16,045 nt of DNA from CAYVOX01 sp964453035 (GTDB lineage: Bacteria; Chloroflexota; Anaerolineae; Anaerolineales; Anaerolineaceae), in contig CAYVOX010000068.1 in NCBI GenBank assembly GCA_964453035.1, forward strand, positions 1 to 16,045. The letters run 5' to 3'. Shown here piece by piece: positions 6,860 to 12,294 of the stretch (positions are counted from its first letter, which is position 1; every line of letters begins with the position of its first letter). Made by a program: the position numbers and the translations under genes. The notes below the pieces were generated by a model, which saw only the letters and a list, made by a program, of their open reading frames with translations, was not told the DNA's origin and did no database searches.

Positions 6860-7441
6860 CTAACGTGCGACTCTGACAAGCGCCGGGCGTAAGACCCGTT
6901 CGCCAATCATATATCCCTGTTGAACAACTTCGATAACTTCCCCGCTCTTACGCTCGGGGTGATCTTCATGCGTGATGGCTTCGTGCAGGTTGGGGTCAAA
7001 GAGCTGTTCCTCAGCGGGAATGCGTTTGACGCCTTCCTGGTCCAGAATGGAGTGCAGTTTTCGAACGATAAGCTCAACGCCCTCGGCCCATGCCGCGCCC
7101 TGGCCCTCAGTCGGGCGGGTTTTTAGGGCGCGCTCGAGGTCATCGAGGATGACCAGGTATTTCTTGACGATGCGCCCGGAGGTGGTTTCCAGCACCTGAG
7201 ACTGGTCGCGCTCGACGCGGCGCTTGTAGTTTTGAAAATCGGCGCGTTCGCGCTGCCAGCCTTCGGAGAATTCTCGGGCCTGCTGGCGGGCTTCATCGCG
7301 CTGCTTTTCAAGCGCTGAATATTCATCCAGGGTGAGCGCCACCATGGGGGGCTGCTCGGGCGCAGGCTGAGTGCCCTGCGGCTGGGAAGCGGAGTCTTTC
7401 TCGGACTCTTCAGGTTTTTTTGGTTGCTTTGGTTTGCTCAT
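6860..7441 (-). CDS. grpE: Nucleotide exchange factor GrpE
   Basis: GrpE releases ADP from DnaK. The 193-aa protein has a disordered, Pro/Gln/Lys/Glu-rich N-terminus (about 1-45), the long coiled-coil helix (about 50-100, with FQNYKRRVERD), and the C-terminal beta domain carrying the family signature around HEAI, EVVQQGYMIGERVLRPALVRVA. Length and motifs are typical. The gene lies 9 bases after the hrcA stop and 12 bases before dnaK, in the classic hrcA-grpE-dnaK order. Confidence 0.96.
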   Translation of the reverse strand: MSKPKQPKKPEESEKDSASQPQGTQPAPEQPPMVALTLDEYSALEKQRDEARQQAREFSEGWQRERADFQNYKRRVERDQSQVLETTSGRIVKKYLVILDDLERALKTRPTEGQGAAWAEGVELIVRKLHSILDQEGVKRIPAEEQLFDPNLHEAITHEDHPERKSGEVIEVVQQGYMIGERVLRPALVRVAR

Positions 7442-7450
7442 CTATTTACT

Positions 7451-8488
7451 CTAATCTACCATTGTGTCGGTCACAAGATCACTTAACAGACCGGCTAAAA
7501 AGCGAACGGTTGAAATGGTGCGCCCGTAGGGCATGCGCACCGGGCCGAGCACGCCCAGCGTGCCTGTGACAATACCGGGCATGCCGTAGCGAGCCAGGAC
7601 GATTGAAAAGTGGCGCAATTCATCGAATGCGCCTTCGCCGCCGATGACCACCTGAACCCCACCCAGGTTATTGGAGGTGATGCTGCGCGACATGAGTTCT
7701 TGCAGCACGGAGCGTTCTTCCAACACGCGCAAGGCGCGGCGGGCATCTTCCGAACCGGCGAATTCTGGCTCCGCGAGCACGTTGGTGAGGCCATCCAGGT
7801 ACACCTCGCCGGAAAGCTCGGCATTGGCCTGGGTCATTTCCGTCAGCACGGCTTCTAGCACCTGCCGCTCCAAAGCGGAACCGGAGGGGATGGGAGCAAT
7901 TTGCAGGGCGGCTGCATCGCTGCCGGAATACAGGTGAGTGAGGCGGTTGGCCAGCTCGGAGAGCGTCTCCTGCGGGGTGGGCTCTTCGAGACTTAACATG
8001 CGCTGGTGAATCTCGCCGCCGACCATGACCAGCACCAGCAGCACCTGCCGCCCGCGGGAGGCAATCAACTCAAGGTGTTTGAGGCGGGCATGCTCGGTGT
8101 GGGGCGAGGTGACCAGCGAGGCGGCGCGCGACTGGTGCGCCAGCACGGATGCCGTCAGGCGCATCCACTGCTCGATGTCGTTGCGCATCTGGTAAAACTG
8201 GTGCGAGATCGTACGCCGGGTGGCATCTGGCAGCTCGGTTTCCTGCAGCAGGCGGCTGACAAAGTAGCGGTAGCCTTCTTCGCTGGGCACGCGCCCGGCG
8301 GAGGTGTGCGGCTGGCGCAGGTAGCCCATGTTGGTGAGGGCTACCAGTTCATTGCGCACTGTGGCGGAGCTCATATCCAGATGGTAATGTTCAACCAGGT
8401 GCTGAGAAGCGACCGGGGCAGCCGAGCGAATATGCTCGTGCACCAGCAGGGTTAGTAAGAATTTTTGTCGTTCAGACAGGTCATTCAT
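7451..8488 (-). CDS. hrcA: Heat-inducible transcription repressor HrcA
   Basis: HrcA binds CIRCE operators and represses chaperone operons; in well-studied bacteria it needs GroEL to fold into active form. The 345-aa protein starts with a winged helix region (about 4-75) that contains the family hallmarks LDMSSATVRNELVAL and QPHTSAGRVPSEEGYRYFV. The GAF-like middle domain follows (about 100-330), ending with PYGRTISTVRFLAGLL. Length is typical (about 340-350 aa). The start codon has only a poor ribosome-binding site. A CIRCE-like operator sits 11 bases upstream, so the gene is autoregulated. No groES/groEL is present in this window. Confidence 0.96.
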   Translation of the reverse strand: MNDLSERQKFLLTLLVHEHIRSAAPVASQHLVEHYHLDMSSATVRNELVALTNMGYLRQPHTSAGRVPSEEGYRYFVSRLLQETELPDATRRTISHQFYQMRNDIEQWMRLTASVLAHQSRAASLVTSPHTEHARLKHLELIASRGRQVLLVLVMVGGEIHQRMLSLEEPTPQETLSELANRLTHLYSGSDAAALQIAPIPSGSALERQVLEAVLTEMTQANAELSGEVYLDGLTNVLAEPEFAGSEDARRALRVLEERSVLQELMSRSITSNNLGGVQVVIGGEGAFDELRHFSIVLARYGMPGIVTGTLGVLGPVRMPYGRTISTVRFLAGLLSDLVTDTMVD

Positions 8489-8498
8489 CAGTTTCTAT

Positions 8499-8525
8499 TT
8501 AGCACTCTCAGCCCGAGTCTGCTAA
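8499..8525 (-). promoter_or_regulatory. CIRCE-like HrcA operator
   Basis: The left arm TTAGCACTC on the plus strand is a perfect CIRCE half. After a 9-base spacer the right arm reads GTCTGCTAA, against the consensus GAGTGCTAA, so 7 of 9 positions match. The site lies just downstream of the predicted transcription start and 11 bases before the hrcA start codon, the usual position for this operator. Confidence 0.85.
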
Positions 8526-8538
8526 CGGCTCGTGAATT

Positions 8539-8567
8539 ATGATACCATGGCCGCAAACTCGAGTCAA
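8539..8567 (-). promoter_or_regulatory. Sigma70-type promoter of the hrcA operon
   Basis: On the minus strand, TTGACT (8567-8562) is followed by a 17-bp spacer and TATCAT (8544-8539). The transcription start should fall near 8532, a few bases before the CIRCE-like operator. Confidence 0.8.
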
Positions 8568-8643
8568 GCCGGGTTGCCAAACGCTAATAAAACTCATATA
8601 AACCGAATAAAAGGGAGAAAAGGGCGCCCCTGAAGTGCATGGC

Positions 8644-8677
8644 TGCAGCCCGGCGGGGGCCTGCCCACCGGGCTGCA
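8644..8677. repeat. Strong GC-rich hairpin between divergent chaperone operons
   Basis: A perfect 10-bp inverted repeat (TGCAGCCCGG at 8644-8653 with CCGGGCTGCA at 8668-8677) has a 14-base loop that can add three more G-C pairs past a C-A mismatch. No T-tract follows on either strand, so it is not a normal intrinsic terminator. It lies upstream of both divergent promoters. The rest of 8568-8777 shows no gene. It contains an AT-rich stretch (8580-8620) and the 8-base palindrome GGGCGCCC near 8622. Confidence 0.6.
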
Positions 8678-8777
8678 AGGACCAGACACAACCTTGATAC
8701 TAATGTTGCAATTTACGTGCCACCCCGGCGGAGTTTTGGGATTAAATTAGAGTTGTATAAGACTCTGAATTCTCCGC

Positions 8778-8807
8778 TTGACTTATCATCTGGCATGAGT
8801 CTACAAT
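8778..8807 (+). promoter_or_regulatory. Promoter of the second J-protein, start codon near +1
   Basis: TTGACT (8778-8783), an 18-bp spacer and TACAAT (8802-8807) form a good sigma70-type promoter. The expected transcription start (6-7 bases after the -10) falls at 8813-8814, on the GTG start codon itself. No CIRCE copy is seen here, so this unit is probably not directly HrcA-controlled. Confidence 0.68.
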
Positions 8808-8813
8808 ATTGAT

Positions 8814-9749
8814 GTGGACTATAAGGATTACTACAAGATTTTAGGCGTTGAACGCAAAGCCAGCCAGGATGAGATTAAAAAGGCTTACCGTAAACTTGCC
8901 ATGAAGTACCACCCGGACCGCAACCCCGGCAACAAAGCGGCTGAGGATAAGTTTAAGGAAATCAACGAAGCCAATGAGGTGCTGGCGGATCCTCAAAAGC
9001 GAGCCCGGTACGACCAGCTTGGCGCGGATTATTCCTCGTGGCAGCAGCGCGGGCAGCCCGGCAACTTCAACTGGGAGCAGTGGACCACCGGTCAGCGTGG
9101 CGGGCAGACTGTGGATATGCGCGACTTCGAGGGCATCTTCGGCACGGGGTTCTCGGATTTCTTCACCCAGATCTTCGGCGGGATGGGCGGCATGGGCGGC
9201 GCAGGCGGAATGCCGCAGAGTCGAACCCGCCGGCGTGTCCCGGCGCAGCCCCAGGCGCTTGAAACACCGGTCACCATCACCTTTGACGAGGCTTACCACG
9301 GAGCCGAGCGCATGGTGGAGGTGGACGGGCGGCGGCTGCAGGTAAAAATTCCACCGGGCGCGCAGAACGGCACGCGGGTGAGGATGGCAAATGCCGGACC
9401 GGCGGCGCCTACAGGTCAGCGCAGCGACCTGTACCTGGTGGTCAGCGTGGTTCCAGATGGACGCTTTGACCAGCAGGGCAGTGACCTGACGACCGACGTG
9501 AGCATTGACCTGGTCAGCGCGGTGCTGGGCGGGCAGGTGAAAGTGCCCACCCCCGGCGGCGAGGTGGTGCTGACCATCCCGGCGGGCACCCAACCCAGTC
9601 AGAAATTCCGGCTGGCAGGGCGGGGCATGCCGCTCCTTAAAAATCCATCGCAGCACGGCGACCTGTTTGCGCGCGTTTCGATTCAAATTCCGAAGCAATT
9701 GACCGCGCAGCAGCGTGCCCTGTTTGAAAAACTTCGCGAAATGCGATAA
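8814..9749 (+). CDS. CbpA-like J-domain protein without zinc finger
   Basis: This 311-aa type II J-protein is a DnaK co-chaperone. The J domain (1-70) has HPD at 33-35. A Gly/Phe-rich linker carries a GGMGGMGGAGG run (122-132). Two C-terminal substrate-binding beta domains follow (about 150-305), with VTITFDEAYHGAER and the repeat-like GTQPSQKFRLAGRGMP. No CxxCxGxG motif is present, which sets it apart from DnaJ at 3795-4916. Start codon: GTG at 8814 is in frame and gives the canonical N-terminus MDYKDYYKILGV. The ATG two bases earlier is out of frame. There is no room for a leader after the -10, so the mRNA is probably leaderless. It is followed after 21 bases by the HtrA-like protease, likely in one operon. 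Confidence 0.92.
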   Translation: MDYKDYYKILGVERKASQDEIKKAYRKLAMKYHPDRNPGNKAAEDKFKEINEANEVLADPQKRARYDQLGADYSSWQQRGQPGNFNWEQWTTGQRGGQTVDMRDFEGIFGTGFSDFFTQIFGGMGGMGGAGGMPQSRTRRRVPAQPQALETPVTITFDEAYHGAERMVEVDGRRLQVKIPPGAQNGTRVRMANAGPAAPTGQRSDLYLVVSVVPDGRFDQQGSDLTTDVSIDLVSAVLGGQVKVPTPGGEVVLTIPAGTQPSQKFRLAGRGMPLLKNPSQHGDLFARVSIQIPKQLTAQQRALFEKLREMR

Positions 9750-9770
9750 TTCTTATTTGGAAGGTTAATA

Positions 9771-10946
9771 ATGAAACGGTTAGCTCCCTGGATAGTGGTA
9801 TTTGTTTTTGTTTTGAGCGTTATGGCGTGCAGTATCGGCCCGTTCACCTTTGAGACGGGAACGACTCCGCAGGCGACCAAAAGTCTCAACCCGACGAGCG
9901 CGAGCCCCACGGCCAAACCAGCCACGGTCGTCTCCCCTCCCACCAGCCTGGTTGAATCAGACAGGCTGCTGGTTGAATTATATGAGCGCGTCACGCCGGG
10001 CGTGGTTTCCATCAGCATCGTGACGGATCAGGGGTCTGGCAGCGGGTCGGGCTTTGTCTATGATAAAAAGGGGCGCATCATCACCAATTACCACGTGGTT
10101 GAAGGCGCCAAGAGCATTGAAATTGACTTCGCCTCGGGCTTTAAAGCCACCGGCAAGGTGATTGGCACAGACCTGGATTCGGATATCGCGGTGGTTGAGG
10201 TGAAGGCGCCGGAAGCTGAACTGGTGCCGCTCACGCTGGGCGATTCGGAGCAGGTGAAGGTGGGGCAGACGGTCATTGCGCTGGGCAACCCGTTTGGACT
10301 TTCCGGCACGATGACGCGCGGGATTGTCTCTGCCAAGGGGCGCACACTTGAATCCATCCGCCCGGCTGGCAGCGGCAGCTTTTTCTCGTCGGGCGACATC
10401 ATCCAGACCGATGCTTCGATTAACCCCGGCAACTCGGGTGGTCCGCTGCTCAACCTGGCGGGCGAGGTGATTGGCATCAACCGGGCGATCCGCACCACCG
10501 GCACCACCACCACCGGCGACCCCGTCAACAGCGGGATTGGTTTTGCCATCCCCATCAACGTGGTGAAGAAAGCGGTACCTTCGCTGATTGAGACCGGCAA
10601 GTACGATTATCCCTACCTGGGTATCACCTTCCGCTCAGAGTTGAGCCTGGCGGAAATTGAGGCGCTCAAATTGCAGCGCAGCACGGGTGCTTATATCCTG
10701 GAGCTGGCTCCAGGTGGACCGGGCGAGCAGGCCGGGCTCAAACCAGCCACCCAGGCCATCGGCGTGACCGGGCTAAAAGCGGGCGGCGACCTGGTGATCG
10801 GCGTTGACGGCCGTCCGGTGCGGGTATTCAATGATTTAATCGGGTATATACTTACCAATAAGAATCCCGGTGATACAGTAACCCTGACTATTTTGCGTGG
10901 AACGGAAGAAAAGGAGGTGGTGGTGACGCTGGGCAAGCGTCCGTAA
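9771..10946 (+). CDS. HtrA/DegP-like serine protease, lipoprotein
   Basis: This 391-aa S1C-family protease with one PDZ domain degrades damaged envelope proteins. The N-terminus is a lipoprotein signal peptide: KR, a hydrophobic stretch, then the lipobox VMAC with the lipidated Cys20. A Thr/Ser/Pro-rich linker (about 27-60) follows. The catalytic triad is H108 (TNYHVV), D138 (DLDSDIAV) and S222 (NPGNSGGPL). The PDZ domain is at about 280-390 (AYILELAPGGPGEQAGLK...GDLVIGVDG). It should be anchored on the outer face of the cytoplasmic membrane. A GGAAGG ribosome-binding site lies 6 bases before the ATG. The gene follows the J-protein by 21 bases, so an internal folding helper and an envelope protease appear co-expressed. 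Confidence 0.94.
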   Translation: MKRLAPWIVVFVFVLSVMACSIGPFTFETGTTPQATKSLNPTSASPTAKPATVVSPPTSLVESDRLLVELYERVTPGVVSISIVTDQGSGSGSGFVYDKKGRIITNYHVVEGAKSIEIDFASGFKATGKVIGTDLDSDIAVVEVKAPEAELVPLTLGDSEQVKVGQTVIALGNPFGLSGTMTRGIVSAKGRTLESIRPAGSGSFFSSGDIIQTDASINPGNSGGPLLNLAGEVIGINRAIRTTGTTTTGDPVNSGIGFAIPINVVKKAVPSLIETGKYDYPYLGITFRSELSLAEIEALKLQRSTGAYILELAPGGPGEQAGLKPATQAIGVTGLKAGGDLVIGVDGRPVRVFNDLIGYILTNKNPGDTVTLTILRGTEEKEVVVTLGKRP

Positions 10947-11008
10947 AACATCTTTTGACCTGCTGAATGCGCAGGTATTGTTCATTGACAACAATATATC
11001 ACCTGAAT

Positions 11009-11013
11009 GGAGG
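11009..11013 (+). promoter_or_regulatory. Ribosome-binding site fixing the start at 11019
   Basis: GGAGG at 11009-11013 lies 5 bases before the ATG at 11019. An in-frame ATG at 11007 overlaps this site and has no ribosome-binding site of its own, so the later start is preferred. Confidence 0.75.
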
Positions 11014-11018
11014 TTGCC

Positions 11019-12122
11019 ATGTTCACTGACAACGATCTGCGGGAACTGCTGGAATTTGTTTCCCCCGACCCAATCCTCAGCCTTTACCTGAACACGGATC
11101 CGGCGCAGGGCAATGCGGATGCTTACCGCCTGCGCCTGCGCGCCATGCTCAAGGAAATCAACCTGGCACGAGATGTGACCGCGGTTGAAGACTACTTCAG
11201 CCGCGAGTATGGGTGGACGGGAAAATCGGTGGCGGTTTTTTCTTGCGCGGCGCAGAGCTTTTTCCGCGCTTACCCACTGGCAGTTCCAGTACGCAATCTG
11301 CTGCATGTCAGTGACCGGCCAAGCGTTAAACCATTGGCCGATCTCTTGGATAATTACGGCGGGTACGGCGTGGTGCTGGTTGATAAGCAGGGCGCCCGGC
11401 TCTTTTTCTTCCACCTGGGAGAACTGCGCGAGCAGGAGGGCATGATGGGCGAGGCTGTCAAGCACATCAAGCGCGGAGGGGCTTCATCCTTCCCGGGCAG
11501 GCGCGGGGGCATGGCGGGGCGCACCAACTTTGAGGAAGAAAAGATTGAGCGCAACATGAAGGACGCCGCTGACTTCGCCATTCGGTTTTTTGAGGCAAAC
11601 CATGTCCGCCGGATTCTCATCGGCGGGACGGAGGATAACATCCATTTGTTCCGCGGTTTGCTGCCCAAAGCATGGCAGAGCCTGGTTATGGGTACGTTTG
11701 CGATGGCGATGACCGCCAGCCACAGCGAGGTGTTGAGCAAAGCGCTGCAACTGGGGCTGGAGGCGGAACGGCAGCGCGAACAGCGCCTTGTGGAAGAACT
11801 GGTGACGCTGGCAGCCAAGGGCAGCGCTGCGGTGGTAGGGCTGAGCGATACGCTCGCGGCGATTAACCAGGGCCGGGTGAAAACCCTCACCTTTGTGGAA
11901 GGCCTGCAGAAGGAAGGCTACCTGTGCCCCAGCTGCGGGGCGTTATCTGCGAATGTTGAGGATCCCTGCACGCACTGCGGATTAGCCCGCATGGAACGCA
12001 CGCTGGATGTGGTGGACCTGGCGGTGCACGCGGTGATGCACAACGGCGGCGAGGTTGCCACTGCGCCGCTGTCTCCGGCCTTTGAAAAGGTTGGCTCCAT
12101 CGGAGCGCTGCTGCGCTTCTAA
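11019..12122 (+). CDS. eRF1-like (baeRF/VLRF1-type) protein with zinc ribbon
   Basis: This 367-aa protein resembles the bacterial and archaeal eRF1-like families (baeRF, relatives of Vms1/VLRF1 peptidyl-tRNA hydrolases). The N-terminal domain (about 1-110) starts LRELLEFVSPDPILSLYLNTDP. The middle RNase-H-like domain (about 113-215) has YGVVLVDKQGARLFFFHLGE and RRILIGGTEDNIHLF. The C-terminal L7Ae-like domain (about 235-340) has VVGLSDTLAAINQGRVKTLTF and a zinc ribbon (C303/C306, C317/C320). The loop where release and rescue factors carry a catalytic Gln (GGQ or similar) is here about 152-175, Gly/Arg/Ser-rich, and has no Gln. By family it may act on stalled ribosomes or peptidyl-tRNA, but hydrolysis is uncertain. 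It ends at a strong terminator and lies 72 bases after the HtrA gene, so it belongs to the proteostasis cluster. The family call comes from recalled motifs. Confidence 0.7.
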   Translation: MFTDNDLRELLEFVSPDPILSLYLNTDPAQGNADAYRLRLRAMLKEINLARDVTAVEDYFSREYGWTGKSVAVFSCAAQSFFRAYPLAVPVRNLLHVSDRPSVKPLADLLDNYGGYGVVLVDKQGARLFFFHLGELREQEGMMGEAVKHIKRGGASSFPGRRGGMAGRTNFEEEKIERNMKDAADFAIRFFEANHVRRILIGGTEDNIHLFRGLLPKAWQSLVMGTFAMAMTASHSEVLSKALQLGLEAERQREQRLVEELVTLAAKGSAAVVGLSDTLAAINQGRVKTLTFVEGLQKEGYLCPSCGALSANVEDPCTHCGLARMERTLDVVDLAVHAVMHNGGEVATAPLSPAFEKVGSIGALLRF

Positions 12123-12161
12123 GCCGGTTCGCTGCAGCCCATCTAGCACTTAGATTTGAGG

Positions 12162-12195
12162 ATAAGGCAGGTTTTGTGACCTGCCTTATTTTTTT
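12162..12195 (+). terminator. Strong intrinsic terminator
   Basis: A perfect 11-bp stem (ATAAGGCAGGT with ACCTGCCTTAT) and a 6-base loop are followed by seven T (12189-12195). It ends the J-protein/HtrA/eRF1-like unit and separates it from the effector-type unit that follows. Confidence 0.93.
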
Positions 12196-12204
12196 GGGTA
12201 TCGC

Positions 12205-12233
12205 TTGACTTTCAGATTCATTTATTGTACTGT
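12205..12233 (+). promoter_or_regulatory. Promoter of the effector-type operon
   Basis: TTGACT (12205-12210), a 17-bp spacer and TACTGT (12228-12233) form a plausible sigma70-type promoter right after the terminator. It predicts a leader of about 55 bases before the ATG at 12295. The leader (12240-12294) contains only short, weak inverted repeats. Confidence 0.58.
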
Positions 12234-12294
12234 TAGAAAGAAGTAAACCGTGGTTTTTGAATGGGAAGCCCGCGCTTTTTGAAAGACAGGTAAG

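Noticed and set aside
8812..8814. ATG at 8812 as start of the CbpA-like gene
   Set aside because: It is out of frame with the J domain. The GTG at 8814 gives the canonical N-terminus.
8841..9698. Minus-strand open frame (285 aa) opposite the CbpA-like gene
   Set aside because: Antisense to a gene with a full J domain and two C-terminal domains. Its translation has no family features.
10958..10976. Possible terminator after the HtrA gene (stem ACCTGC/GCAGGT)
   Set aside because: Only 6 bp with a 7-base loop and no T-tract. The TTGACC and TTGACA matches nearby also lack a suitable -10, so neither a terminator nor a promoter is called.
12256..12280. Possible attenuator in the leader of the effector operon (AAGC/GCTT followed by five T)
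   Set aside because: A 4-bp stem is too weak to call. It probably arises by chance in an AT-rich leader.
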